A stretch of 64,000 nt of DNA from RYN-230 sp963717125 (lineage in GTDB: Bacteria > Actinomycetota > Actinomycetes > Streptosporangiales > Streptosporangiaceae): NCBI GenBank assembly GCA_963717125.1, contig CAVQVG010000009.1, positions 1 through 64,000 of the forward strand. Reading direction: 5' to 3'. Each line of letters begins with the position of its first letter. Position 1 is the stretch's first letter. The translations under genes and the position numbers were made by a program. This document shows, piece after piece, positions 1-9,003 of the stretch. Under the pieces are notes generated by a model. That model was not told where the DNA came from and did no database searches. It worked only from the letters and a program-made list of their open reading frames with translations.

Positions 1-392
1 ACACGTTCCGAGGCACTTTGTGATCTTGAAATGACTTTGTTGGGGCACTAGTTGGGTCACTAACATCCAGTTCGGGGGGCGCTAGTCCGCTGTCTATGTA
101 TGTGTCTGCACAGTGCCATTGCTAGCTTGAACAAGCCGCGGCGGATGCGTGCGTCCGTCGAGGTCAGCGTGGTGACCAGAGACCGGACCAGAGGCCGGAG
201 ACGGGCGTCGTATGGCTCATAATCCAGCGACGACAGGCCAGCAGGTGGGTGCGCCGCCAGGCGGACTAGGTGAGTACTTTCTGTACGGTTTTTCAAGGGC
301 ACGCCTTCGGCGCTGGGATGCTCTGGCGCCCGGCGGACGGGCCAGCCAGGTGTACCCAGGCTGGGCTGCTTCTCCTGGCCGGGGGCAACTCC
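1..392. other. Intergenic stretch without a supported gene
   Basis: No reading frame here has a convincing start, ribosome binding site or recognisable product. It lies downstream of the minus-strand operon that ends at 393. I see no strong terminator hairpin or tRNA. Confidence 0.5.
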
Positions 393-1481
393 TCATGAGA
401 CAGGCCTTAGCCGTTCGTCAAGTATCTTCACGCCGTTCTTGGTAATGACGAGACGGCGCTTGCTCACGTAGTACACATAACCGTTGTCCTTTGCTTTGTA
501 GCCATGGCGTGACCGTTGTGCGGGCAGTGTGATGTGCAGGCTCGGGTTGTTTCTGTCGGATCCGTGATAGTAAATCTTCCCGGTGCTGGTCTCGCACAGC
601 CTGATCTTGAATTTCGGGGAGTTGTATGCTCCTATCAGCTTGCTGTTCTCCCCGCCTTTGATGGTGGCTGCGATGCCGGCCGGGCACGGCGGCCCGGTTG
701 GCGAAGCTGCAGGTGTGCCGGATGCGGTGATGTGATGGATGACTGGGAGCCAGTCGCCGCGGGTGAGGAAGGCGCCGGCGGCGACGGCAAGCAGCAGCAG
801 GAAGCCGATGAGCTTTCCGGGCCTGCGGCGCGCGCGCCGGTAGGGCGGCGGCGGTGTCCAGGGCTCGCGGTGGCCCGGGGCGGGTGGTGACTTCGGCGGC
901 GGCGGGGGGGAATCCCACGCAGGGCCGGGAGCGGGACCCGGTGAGGGAGATCCGTCTGCTGGCGGGGTGGGTGGCGGGATGCGCGGGGCACGGCGTGGTT
1001 CGCGTGGTTTCGGCGGAGCGCTCGGTGGGGTCCCGGTTCCTGGTGCGAAAAAGCGGGAAGGGTCGCTGAGGCCGGTCAGCCCGATGCCTGGAAGGGGGGC
1101 TTCCGGGCTGGGGCTTCCCGCCCGCGGTGGTGGTGGCCTGAAGGGGGATGGGCCTGTGGGGCTTCCTGGCCGGGGAGAGCCTGGTGCGCGGGCGGGCTTC
1201 GGGGTTCTGCGCGGTTTCGGTGATGGCCTGCGCGGCTTGGGTGATGGCATGGGTTGTTTGCAGGCAGTGCAGGCGATGCTGGAGGCTGCGTTCACCGTTT
1301 CGCATCCGGGGCATGTCCATGGGGTCTTGCCGGATGTGACTCGGCCTGCGACTGGGGCCCCTGCAACCGTTGAGGGGGTTTTCCAGGGTGCTGCCGGGGC
1401 TGGCGAGAGGCATGCCTGGCAGGCCGGTGCCCCGCGGGGATTGACGGTCTCGCACTCGCCGCACTGCCAGGTGTCCCTCAT
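393..1481 (-). CDS. Membrane protein with two RanBP2-type zinc fingers and a proline-rich linker
   Basis: The 362-residue protein begins with two short zinc-finger motifs of the RanBP2 pattern W-x-C-x2-C-x3-N-x6-C-x2-C: W5, C7, C10, N14, C21, C24, and then W55, C57, C60, N64, C71, C74. A long Pro/Arg/Ser-rich linker follows (about 78-222). One membrane helix lies at about 224-241, so the zinc fingers should be cytoplasmic. The outer domain (about 266-358) contains SKLIGAYNSPKFKIRLCE and resembles small secreted actinobacterial domains of unknown function. It is the last gene of the eight-gene operon, starting 12 bp after the preceding stop. RanBP2 fingers bind RNA or ubiquitin in eukaryotes; the ligand here is unknown. 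I infer a role as a membrane output or sensor for the operon. Confidence 0.8.
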   Translation of the reverse strand: MRDTWQCGECETVNPRGAPACQACLSPAPAAPWKTPSTVAGAPVAGRVTSGKTPWTCPGCETVNAASSIACTACKQPMPSPKPRRPSPKPRRTPKPARAPGSPRPGSPTGPSPFRPPPPRAGSPSPEAPLPGIGLTGLSDPSRFFAPGTGTPPSAPPKPREPRRAPRIPPPTPPADGSPSPGPAPGPAWDSPPPPPKSPPAPGHREPWTPPPPYRRARRRPGKLIGFLLLLAVAAGAFLTRGDWLPVIHHITASGTPAASPTGPPCPAGIAATIKGGENSKLIGAYNSPKFKIRLCETSTGKIYYHGSDRNNPSLHITLPAQRSRHGYKAKDNGYVYYVSKRRLVITKNGVKILDERLRPVS

Positions 1482-1493
1482 CTGTGGCTGCTC

Positions 1494-2417
1494 TTACCAG
1501 TCGGCCGCTTGGCCGGTGCCTTCTGGTGAAGCCGTGATCGTGGGGTCAGGGGCGTCTGTATCTGTGCTGGGGGAGGCAATCAGTTCCAGTGTGGTCGGGC
1601 CCGCGAAGCTCAGCCACTCGGGGGTGTCGGGCACGCGATCCACGGCGAGCGCCAGGGTGCGAGCGCCGGGCCGCGAGTGCTTTCCGGCCGGGGGTACCCG
1701 GCCGTCCTGTGCGTCAGGCCCGGCGGCGTCTTCTCTCTCATAAGCTGCAGCCGGGCCGCCTGGTGGTTCCGGTGGTGCGGGTGAAGTGGCTGGCCCTGCG
1801 TGCGGCTCGGCGTCTTGGACGCCTGGATCCCCCGTGCCTGCCGTGATCTGGGAGGTGCCCGGTGGCGGGCTGCCCCGCCCTGTCAGCCTCCGGCCGCTTC
1901 GAATCTCAAGGAGAACGCGGAGATCCCGCAATACCGGCTCGTGCTCGCGGCCGAAGATCAGGGAAACGCTGATGCCGCTGGCTCCGCCCCGCCCCGGGGC
2001 ACTGGGCGGGCCCCCGGCGCGCGCGTGGACCCCGGCCTGCACGATCAGCTGAACCTGCTCAGGGTCAGGCATGACCTCTATCTGGAATTGTTCCAGCGTG
2101 TGGATAGCAGCGAAAACGGACGCCTCTCCGCGGTGCGGATAAACTGACCAGCCGAAGCTGAGGAACCTGTTTCTCACTTCAACCCAGCTGTTGCCATCCC
2201 CGAGAACGAGGGAATGCACTCCCTCTTCTTGGCCGCCGCACGGGACACAACTGCGGAAACCAAGGTCCCAGATCAGAGATTCGGGGTCCTCAGCCCGGAC
2301 ATACGGGGTGGGTTCGCCGTTGATGAAGTATCTTTCACGGAAAAAGCCGAGCGTGTCGGCATGCCATTGCCCTTCTTCGGCATCTGTGCTGGCCCAGCGC
2401 ACGCGGAAAAGTGGCAT
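1494..2417 (-). CDS. Unknown protein in the TerY-P-like operon
   Basis: A 307-residue soluble protein I do not recognise. Residues 1-140 look folded, with many aromatic residues, a CVPC pair near 57-60 and alternating beta-like segments. Residues about 185-265 are rich in Pro, Gly and Ala and probably disordered. A short ordered C-terminal segment follows (TPEWLSFAGPTTLELIA). It lies 12 bp after the vWA gene and 12 bp before the zinc-finger gene on the same strand, so co-transcription is very likely. There is no signal peptide or membrane helix. It may be an adaptor or substrate of the kinase/phosphatase pair, but that is inferred from position only. Confidence 0.75.
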   Translation of the reverse strand: MPLFRVRWASTDAEEGQWHADTLGFFRERYFINGEPTPYVRAEDPESLIWDLGFRSCVPCGGQEEGVHSLVLGDGNSWVEVRNRFLSFGWSVYPHRGEASVFAAIHTLEQFQIEVMPDPEQVQLIVQAGVHARAGGPPSAPGRGGASGISVSLIFGREHEPVLRDLRVLLEIRSGRRLTGRGSPPPGTSQITAGTGDPGVQDAEPHAGPATSPAPPEPPGGPAAAYEREDAAGPDAQDGRVPPAGKHSRPGARTLALAVDRVPDTPEWLSFAGPTTLELIASPSTDTDAPDPTITASPEGTGQAADW

Positions 2418-2429
2418 CGCGCCGTCAAC

Positions 2430-3140
2430 TCACAGGCTGTTAACGATCGTCTGGATAATCTCGTCCATTTCCCATTCGTCCAGGCCCTCGCCTGCCTGGG
2501 AGGGGAAGAAGATGGTGTTGTTCCAGTTCGCCGCGATTCCTGGCCATGGTTCCAGGTCAGGCGCAAAAAGCAGCAGGCGTTTCGCAGAGTTTTCCATCAC
2601 GGCTGACTGGCTTGACTGGTATCCCCATTCCTCGAAGAGGTCGTCCTCGGAGTTGGCCACGGACTGCGGGTAGGTGCCGCTGGCTACTGCCGCTGGCGAG
2701 CGGAGCGGGTGGGCTGGGGCGTCGGTGAACATCACGATCACATGGCGCCGCCGGTCCAGGCCCCTCTCCCAGGGGGCACGTACCGCCAGGGCAAGTGCTT
2801 CAAGGCCTGATTCCGGAGCGTCGCCGCCCCCGCGTGGTTCCAGTTTGCGGACGAAATCCTCGTACGCGCCGGTGTCTTCGGGCAGGCGGAGGAATTCTGT
2901 CTCTTCTATCGCGTCGTCCGCCCGGTCACCGAAGTCCCGGAAGGCGATGACCTTGACTCTCAGCTGGGAGATGCTTTTCCCTTTTTCTCCCATGACTGTC
3001 CTGAGCCGGTCATGGAATGACAGCGCGCTGGACTTCACGTTCTCCAGCACCGGCCGCATGCTTGCGGTCGTGTCGATGCACAGCACGATGTCAACGGCGT
3101 ACCTGAGGTTGCCGCTGTACTGGCCTGGGGTTTCCGACAT
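2430..3140 (-). CDS. vWA-domain protein (TerY-like)
   Basis: A 236-residue single-domain von Willebrand factor A protein. The hydrophobic first strand VDIVLCID leads into the metal-ion-dependent adhesion motif D23-T-T25-A-S27. Later come an FGDRADD segment and the strand HVIVMFTDAPAHP, typical of vWA folds. There is no signal peptide, so it is cytoplasmic. In TerY-P systems a vWA protein is encoded with a PP2C phosphatase and a protein kinase; the kinase gene lies just upstream (63 bp) and the phosphatase before it. GGAGACATATC precedes the ATG. It probably assembles protein complexes in a metal-dependent way under control of phosphorylation. Confidence 0.85.
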   Translation of the reverse strand: MSETPGQYSGNLRYAVDIVLCIDTTASMRPVLENVKSSALSFHDRLRTVMGEKGKSISQLRVKVIAFRDFGDRADDAIEETEFLRLPEDTGAYEDFVRKLEPRGGGDAPESGLEALALAVRAPWERGLDRRRHVIVMFTDAPAHPLRSPAAVASGTYPQSVANSEDDLFEEWGYQSSQSAVMENSAKRLLLFAPDLEPWPGIAANWNNTIFFPSQAGEGLDEWEMDEIIQTIVNSL

Positions 3141-3203
3141 GATATGTCTCCGCTCTTGTTGCTTTCCTGTGCCGTTCCTGGCTGCGCCGGGCCGGGGAAG
3201 GGG

Positions 3204-4349
3204 TCATGGTGTCGGCGGCGGGGTGCCTCGCTCGGGTGGCCGCCGCTCCGGCACGCGGGTATCGACGCGGATCCGCAGCCGGCTGGGCCTCGTCCCGTGT
3301 GCGGCGCCCTCCTTACCTGGCGCTGGTGACGGGCTGGTGCTAGCGGGCGCGGCGGTGGGTCCGCGTGTGCTGCCGCCGCCGGGACCGAAGTTGATCTGCA
3401 GCCGGCTCGGGCGCCCGGTGCCGGTGACCGGGGCAGGGTCCTCTGCCACGCTGCTGGGGAATTCCAGGACGTTTTCGTCCTCCAGGGCCTTGAGGAATGC
3501 CTCGATGCGGGGCCTGCGCTGCGGGCTGGCATCGGTCAGGGACCGGGTGAGGCGGGTTATCCCGGGGTGCAGCAGCGGGTTGAGGGTGAGCTGCTGCCCG
3601 GCCTTGGCTGCCTCGCCCGGGGAACTGAATGCGGCTGGGAAACCTGGCCTTTGCCCAGTCAGGTACTCGTGCAGCATCAGGCCGAGCGCGAACATGTCCA
3701 CGGCGGTGGTCAGAGCGGAACCATCTGTGCCCGGCTCGTCCTGGATGTAGCGCAGGAACTCCGGCGCACCATAAAGGGTGTCCCCGCCCACCGTGCCTGG
3801 CTCCGGCGGTTCCCCGGCGAGGTAGGAGTCATCAAAGTCGATGAGCTTGGCCGTGTACAGGCCGTTGCGTGGCCGCTTCTGGACCAGCACGTTGTCGGGT
3901 TTCAGGTCGCCGTGGACGACGCCGATCCGGTGCAGTTGCTGCAAGCTCAGCGCTAGAGTGCGCAGCACGACTGCTTTCTGGCGGGTGGTCAGGTCAGCCA
4001 GGCTGGCCAGGTTTGAGGCGTCGATGCGCTTGGTGATCTTGTAGTAGGTCGTGGCTTCCCGGAAGAACGCTTCCGCGATGACGATGTTGCCGCCGCCGAT
4101 GTCATCAGACTTGAGGCGGTTCATGACATGCCGGTGCCGCTGCTCGAACGCCAGGCAGTCAGCGCGGCGCTTTTCCTTGCTGCTGGCTGTGCCCGGGGAG
4201 GAGTCCAGCGGCCATTTAGGCTCCAGGAACTCCTTGATGAAGAATTCCTGGCCGTCGCGGGTCGCGAAAGCCCAGACGCATTTGCCTCCCCCCGCGTTGG
4301 TGGGCTTCGTGGCCACGGTGTAGCTGTTCAGTACCTCGCCTTGCTTCAT
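3204..4349 (-). CDS. Ser/Thr protein kinase with variant catalytic motifs
   Basis: A 381-residue Hanks-type kinase. Visible motifs are a glycine loop (NAGGGK, 19-23), the ATP-binding lysine in FFIKEF (K39), the catalytic loop HGDLKPDN (146-153), DFD at 171-173 where DFG is usual, and the activation segment ending GAPEFL (194-199). Asp148, Lys150 and Asn153 are present, so it is probably active, although HRD is replaced by HGD. The tail after about 300 is disordered and carries a repeated element, RPSRLQINFG (313-322) and RPSRLRIRVD (354-363). There is no membrane segment. Its start overlaps the phosphatase stop (ATGA), so the two are translationally coupled and probably act as an opposed pair. 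Confidence 0.88.
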   Translation of the reverse strand: MKQGEVLNSYTVATKPTNAGGGKCVWAFATRDGQEFFIKEFLEPKWPLDSSPGTASSKEKRRADCLAFEQRHRHVMNRLKSDDIGGGNIVIAEAFFREATTYYKITKRIDASNLASLADLTTRQKAVVLRTLALSLQQLHRIGVVHGDLKPDNVLVQKRPRNGLYTAKLIDFDDSYLAGEPPEPGTVGGDTLYGAPEFLRYIQDEPGTDGSALTTAVDMFALGLMLHEYLTGQRPGFPAAFSSPGEAAKAGQQLTLNPLLHPGITRLTRSLTDASPQRRPRIEAFLKALEDENVLEFPSSVAEDPAPVTGTGRPSRLQINFGPGGGSTRGPTAAPASTSPSPAPGKEGAAHGTRPSRLRIRVDTRVPERRPPERGTPPPTP

Positions 4350-5410
4350 CCCCGTGCCTCCGACGGCTGCGGTATGCGCTGCTCATAACCGGGCCGGTAG
4401 CGCTGCCAGGAGTCCAGCCGCGCGGCCCGGTAGGCGCCGTCGCCGGGCTGGGCAACGCCCTGGAGTGGCTGCCAGTGTTCTTCGCGCAGTTCGGCGAGCC
4501 GCGCGCCGAAGGCGCCACGCAGCTCACCGAAGCCCCGGTATCCAGCAGCGACGAGGGCGAGGCTGGCATCGTCTTGCGTGTAGTCCTGGACTTTGCGGGC
4601 GAGCAGCTCACCCCACTCACCCGGGCCGGCTGAGCTGGCCAGGGTGTCGAGCAGGATGTACTCGAAGTGCGCGGGGGTCTGCACGTAGTTGAAGAATCCG
4701 TCGGTCGCGCACAGCAGGACGCACGGGGCTGCGGCTAGGTCCTGCGCCGAGTGGATCACATACCGCCCGTCAGCCGCGATCTGGTTGGTCATCGGGGGAT
4801 CTTGCTCCAGCGAGCTGAGGGCGTCGGGTCTCTCGGTGTCATCCCTGCTCAGCTGCTGCAGCCCCGCTGCGGGTGTCATCAGGTAGCACCGTGAGTCACC
4901 GGCCCACCGGATCTGGAGCTGGACGCCGCCGGGCTGTGCACGGATGAAGATCGCGGCCAGCGTGCTGGGCAGTTCCCGCTGCATGGTGCCGCCGATGCGG
5001 CTCCGGGCCGGGTTGCGCAGCTCACCCAGCACGCCGTCGATGTTCTCAAGCAGCGTGGGGGGCCCGGACCCTCCCGCGAAGTCCTGCGTCTCCGCCAGCT
5101 CGCGCATGCCGAAGCGGACCTGCCGCACGAAGTACTGCTCGACGGCCAGCCGCACCGCCCGGGATGACACCCAGGCGCCGGAGCGCTCGGTTCCGCCCGA
5201 TGTGCGTCCTGCTATCTGCACGCCTGCGCCCCCGACCCCATCACAGACCGCCAGCAGGCCCTGCCCGGTACCGCCGTGGTAGAGGACGAGCGGTTCGGCG
5301 TCCTCGCCCTGGCCGGGTTTCTTCTCCGTCCAGACCCCAAGCGTGATCATTTCCGCCTGCTCATGGGCCCATACAGCTGACCCATGCTGAGCGGCTGGCG
5401 TGATGCGCAT
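4346..5410 (-). CDS. PP2C-family protein phosphatase
   Basis: A 354-residue PP2C-like phosphatase. Metal-binding motifs can be read in order: GED near 35-37, CDGVGG (56-61), RWAGDSR (168-174), LLCATDGFFNY (232-242) and QDDASL (279-284). The last has DD-A where DD-N is common. The acidic residues that bind Mn/Mg are therefore kept. There is no transmembrane or sensor domain. It starts 3 bp after the SPFH-like gene and overlaps the kinase start by 4 bp. The expected role is to remove phosphates placed by the adjacent kinase, as in TerY-P triads. Confidence 0.87.
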   Translation of the reverse strand: MRITPAAQHGSAVWAHEQAEMITLGVWTEKKPGQGEDAEPLVLYHGGTGQGLLAVCDGVGGAGVQIAGRTSGGTERSGAWVSSRAVRLAVEQYFVRQVRFGMRELAETQDFAGGSGPPTLLENIDGVLGELRNPARSRIGGTMQRELPSTLAAIFIRAQPGGVQLQIRWAGDSRCYLMTPAAGLQQLSRDDTERPDALSSLEQDPPMTNQIAADGRYVIHSAQDLAAAPCVLLCATDGFFNYVQTPAHFEYILLDTLASSAGPGEWGELLARKVQDYTQDDASLALVAAGYRGFGELRGAFGARLAELREEHWQPLQGVAQPGDGAYRAARLDSWQRYRPGYEQRIPQPSEARG

Positions 5411-5413
5411 GGG

Positions 5414-6508
5414 TTAGCTGTCCTCGTCGTGGTCTGGGTCGCGGCGGCCGGGCCGTGGCGGCAGGACCCGGGAGGGCCGCAGTGTTTCCCCGTACCCGGG
5501 GCGTTCGCGTGACCCGCCGCCATCGCGTGGTGTGGGTTCCCCGGGAGGAGGCACCTCGTCTTTGCCGACTACGGCTGTGCTGATGACCTTGCGTCCGGGG
5601 TCAGCGGGACCGGCCAGGCTGCCGCGCAGGCGTGACCCTCCGGACCGCGGGCAGGCGTCCGCGGCCGTCTCGCTGCCGTAGAGGGTGCCGGCCGGGAGCG
5701 CCCGGGTCAGGAAGCGGTCCATCAGTTTCTTGCGCTCGTCGCGGGTTTCGAATGGCTCGTCGTCCGACCCGCTGCGCCCGTACATGATGCTGATCGCCTG
5801 GAGCATGTTCCGTGCCTCGGCGATATCCCCGGCGACGATCATTTCCATGACTGGGCCGGTGTCGTCCGGATGGTTGGCCAGGTGCAGCGCGAGCAGGGCG
5901 GGATTGCCGCCGGCCAGCAGCTCGCGCATCGGTCCAACCTTCATCCCGGTCAGGCGTGTCGCCCGGTGGGTATCGCGGAAGCTGCGCCCGCTTGACGCCG
6001 CTTCGTCTGCGTGGACCGGGAGCTCGATCCCGCAGCCCGTGATCTCCACCGCCAGGTCGGCGGACACCGACCGCAGCGCCTCCTCGATGGCCTCCTCCGC
6101 CCGTGAGGATTCAGCGATGTCCAGCCGCCGGGATGCCCCCCGCATCGTGGCAACCAGGCGCGGGGCGACCAGGCTGCGCATGTCCCGGATCTGGCGCCGG
6201 GCCACGTCAGCAGGGTCGGTAACCCGGCAGCGGTAGGTCAGGTGGGCCTGGAAGACGAACCCCGGGTCGGAGCTGGGCAGCTGCGCATCAAGGTAGAGCT
6301 GGTGCTCGGCCGTGTCGATGTAGTAGGCGCTCCGGTAGTTCCCGAACCGGGCGGCAGGTGCCGGGGAGCCCCCGGGGAAGCTGACCAGTTCCCCCCGCGA
6401 GGAGACCAGGACCAGCGCAAGGCCCAGCCTGGGCGCAGCAAGCCGCCGCAGCTGCAGGAACGGCAGCGGCTCAGGTCCCCCGACGATGGGATCGTATGTC
6501 GTTTCCAT
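5414..6508 (-). CDS. SPFH/band-7-like protein of unknown role
   Basis: A 364-residue protein. The middle part (FVFQAHLTYRCRVTDP, then VARRQIRDM and a helix ending VEITGCGIEL) reads like an SPFH/prohibitin core: a beta-rich half followed by a helix and a late strand. Unlike most SPFH proteins it has no N-terminal membrane anchor. Residues about 265-364 are charged and Pro/Gly-rich, probably disordered. GGAGGACGAAGTC precedes the ATG. The SPFH assignment rests on pattern alone and needs a profile search. It could be a scaffold that recruits operon components into a ring or to the membrane. Confidence 0.6.
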   Translation of the reverse strand: METTYDPIVGGPEPLPFLQLRRLAAPRLGLALVLVSSRGELVSFPGGSPAPAARFGNYRSAYYIDTAEHQLYLDAQLPSSDPGFVFQAHLTYRCRVTDPADVARRQIRDMRSLVAPRLVATMRGASRRLDIAESSRAEEAIEEALRSVSADLAVEITGCGIELPVHADEAASSGRSFRDTHRATRLTGMKVGPMRELLAGGNPALLALHLANHPDDTGPVMEMIVAGDIAEARNMLQAISIMYGRSGSDDEPFETRDERKKLMDRFLTRALPAGTLYGSETAADACPRSGGSRLRGSLAGPADPGRKVISTAVVGKDEVPPPGEPTPRDGGGSRERPGYGETLRPSRVLPPRPGRRDPDHDEDS

Positions 6509-6523
6509 GACTTCGTCCTCCGC

Positions 6524-8959
6524 TCACCGGGCGATGGCACTCAGCACGCGCTGCGCCGACCGCACTGGTGCCTTGGGGCTGCTCGCCCATTGTTCGAGGT
6601 AGTACTCCAGGCGTTCGGGGTGCTTGCCGCCCAGCCGGGTGATCGCCTCGATGACCCGTGACGCCGGTGCCAGGGCACTTTCGTCCTGGTCCGCCAGTTC
6701 CAGCCAGGACCGCAGAGCATCCAGCGCCAGCCCCCTGACCGGCTTCGCGGACAGCGCCCGGCCCCACAGATCCCGCAGGGCCTCACGGTGGCTGTCTGCT
6801 TGCCCGAGCAGCACCGGCCACGACGCGGCATCCGGCCGGGTTTTGCGCTCGGGGACCACGGGACGCCTGACCCCGGCCGCGGGCAGGCTCACTGCCTCGC
6901 CAGCACTGCCAGGGCTCCTTCCCCCGCGTGGCATCACGGCTGTTCCTGTCAGGCGCGAGGATCCGTGCGGGCGGACAGGGGGACGGGGGCTGCCGGTACG
7001 GGCAGGAACATCAGTGCCTGAAGGGGCATCTAGCGCGCCGGCCTCGCCCAGGGCCGGTGTGCGGGCCGTGAGGATGAAGGCAAGCAGCGCCTTCAGCACT
7101 GGCGGTGACCCGTCCATGGGCGCGCTCCACTCCAGCAGCGCGTCGAGCACCTCACGCATGCAGCCGTTTTCGGCCAGGTTCAGGACCGCGACTGCCAGGG
7201 CGACTAGGCAGTCCCACTCGTCCCGCTTGAGTACCTCGCCCAGGACGCTGACCGCGTCCGCGGGATGGTTGCGGCCAAGTGCGCTGCCCGCGGCCTCAGC
7301 AGCCGTCCATGGCAGCCGGCTGCCTGGTCCTTCGGGCAGGTTGGCTGCCCACTGCCGCAAGATGGCCCACACCCGCGCTGAGTACAGGGGACTGTGCCCG
7401 GGGACCGCCAGAGCCAGCGCCGCGCAGGCCCGGGTGGCAGGGGACGGGCTGACCGCCCACGGATACACGAAACGGTGCAGCACGTAGGAGAAATCGAGGG
7501 TGGCCAGGAGGCCCGTGGATGCGGCGGCCCGCGCCCGGACCTCAACGTCAGGATGACGGCCGAGTTCCCGAAGCCAGCCGGTCAGGGCGGGGCGCATGCC
7601 GTCCACCCAGGTCCAGGCGTGCTGGAGGACTGCCGCGCGGAGCCGGGGACTGCGGAAACGCAGCACCTCCGGGGACGGATCGCCGTAGACGGTAGCGGGC
7701 TCCCCGGGCACGGCAAGCTGGATCCACTGCTGCTGATCTGCCAGCGCGCGGCGGAAACGCAGTGGTGGTGGCTCTTCCAGGTCAGGGAAGAGCTGGAGAT
7801 AGAGGGCGGCCGCGGCGTCGCTGACGGTCAGGTAGCTGGAATCCTCAAGGACCGAGACAGCTACCGGCAGCACGATCTGCCGGTAGTCGGTACCTGCCGA
7901 GGTGTCAGTTCTGGCGAACCAGGCCTGGACCCGGTTCGCCGGATCCAGCAATTCCTGCATGGTGGCGGTACGGTCACTGTTCTCGTTGACCGCTTCGGCG
8001 ATCAGAACCGCCACCCGTGACGCGAAACGCGGGCTGCTGTCTTCGGCGAGTAAGGCAGCGACCTCGTCGCTGGCGAGCCACAGCCTGAGATCCTCGGCCC
8101 GCGCCGGCTTGATGACGGTGCGGGCCCGCCTGTGCACGACAGTCAGTGGGTCAGGCATACCGAGATCCTCGAAGGTGAACTCGGCGCGGCTGCCCGCCGC
8201 TGCCAGGGCCCCGCACGCCTCCTCCACCACGAGCACCATGTAGTTACCGCTGTCGCGTAGCAGCTTCGCGGTCTTCTGCAGCCATACGTCATCAAGGTGC
8301 CCGGCGAGATCGGCCGCCAGGGAAGGCACCAGAAATGCCGTGCCAGCCACCCCGCAGCGCCATCCGCGCTCGGCCAGCAGGACAGAGCCCGCCATCATGT
8401 GCATGGTGTCCCTGCTGCCGGCTTCCGCCAGCAGGGCAGTCGCTGCGGACTCCCGCCCGCTGCCTGGCGGACCGCACAAGATCAGCAGGTGGCGGCTGCG
8501 GAGCTTTTCGAGTGCCCGTCCAAACCCGCCCGGGCGGATGTAGGTGCCTATGCGCCGCTCGAGGTAAGCATTGTCGAGGGGCACTGCCGAATCGGCGGCC
8601 CGGCTGCCACCCCGCGTGCTCTCGCCACCTCCTGACCGGATGGCAAAGTCGCCTTCTTCGACTGAGATCTCGTCATTGAACACGTTGATTGAGCCGATCC
8701 GCAGGCTCGGATCACCTCCCAGTTGGCGGAACAGCTGGTCGAGGATGTCTCCGGAGCGGGCTGATTCCTCGCGTGCGGGGAGCCGCCCTGTCAGGGAGCG
8801 GATGGCCTGCTCCTCGGTGATCCCCTCGCCGGGGGCCGGGTCATCGCCGGCTGCCGGGTGACTGCCATCGCCAGGCAGGTCCCCTGGCCGCCCACCCGCT
8901 GCCGGGGCAGCTGGCGTTTCCCCGGCAAGCCGTCTTTCCTCTGAACTCTCGACCGCCAC
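6524..8959 (-). CDS. Large P-loop NTPase with amyloid-like N-terminal motif and HEAT-like C-terminus
   Basis: An 811-residue protein, probably a STAND/AAA-like signalling NTPase. The disordered N-terminus (1-45) leads to a short helical part and then the motif INVFNDEISVEEGDFAI (91-107), which closely matches the C-terminus of the next-upstream gene product. The P-loop is GPPGSGRES (163-171). A likely Walker B is MVLVVEEACG (241-250), with EE in place of DE. After the NTPase core the protein is alpha-helical and Ala/Leu-rich (about 430-640), resembling HEAT/ARM repeats used for sensing. A Pro/Gly-rich stretch (about 655-725) precedes a last helical segment. The GTG start has a strong ribosome site (GGGGGGAGG). 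By analogy with NLR-like proteins the repeats would sense a trigger and the motif would pass the signal on. Confidence 0.82.
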   Translation of the reverse strand: MAVESSEERRLAGETPAAPAAGGRPGDLPGDGSHPAAGDDPAPGEGITEEQAIRSLTGRLPAREESARSGDILDQLFRQLGGDPSLRIGSINVFNDEISVEEGDFAIRSGGGESTRGGSRAADSAVPLDNAYLERRIGTYIRPGGFGRALEKLRSRHLLILCGPPGSGRESAATALLAEAGSRDTMHMMAGSVLLAERGWRCGVAGTAFLVPSLAADLAGHLDDVWLQKTAKLLRDSGNYMVLVVEEACGALAAAGSRAEFTFEDLGMPDPLTVVHRRARTVIKPARAEDLRLWLASDEVAALLAEDSSPRFASRVAVLIAEAVNENSDRTATMQELLDPANRVQAWFARTDTSAGTDYRQIVLPVAVSVLEDSSYLTVSDAAAALYLQLFPDLEEPPPLRFRRALADQQQWIQLAVPGEPATVYGDPSPEVLRFRSPRLRAAVLQHAWTWVDGMRPALTGWLRELGRHPDVEVRARAAASTGLLATLDFSYVLHRFVYPWAVSPSPATRACAALALAVPGHSPLYSARVWAILRQWAANLPEGPGSRLPWTAAEAAGSALGRNHPADAVSVLGEVLKRDEWDCLVALAVAVLNLAENGCMREVLDALLEWSAPMDGSPPVLKALLAFILTARTPALGEAGALDAPSGTDVPARTGSPRPPVRPHGSSRLTGTAVMPRGGRSPGSAGEAVSLPAAGVRRPVVPERKTRPDAASWPVLLGQADSHREALRDLWGRALSAKPVRGLALDALRSWLELADQDESALAPASRVIEAITRLGGKHPERLEYYLEQWASSPKAPVRSAQRVLSAIAR
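8639..8698 (-). other. Amyloid-like motif copy in the NTPase
   Basis: Residues 88-107 of the NTPase, between a disordered N-terminus and the P-loop domain. The core is INVFNDEISVEEGDFAI. The pattern alternates hydrophobic and polar residues around VFN and GDF, as expected for a short cross-beta segment. Confidence 0.65.
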
Positions 8960-9003
8960 GATGGACCTCCCCCCGGGGCACTGGGGTGCCCCGCCCCCGC
9001 CAT

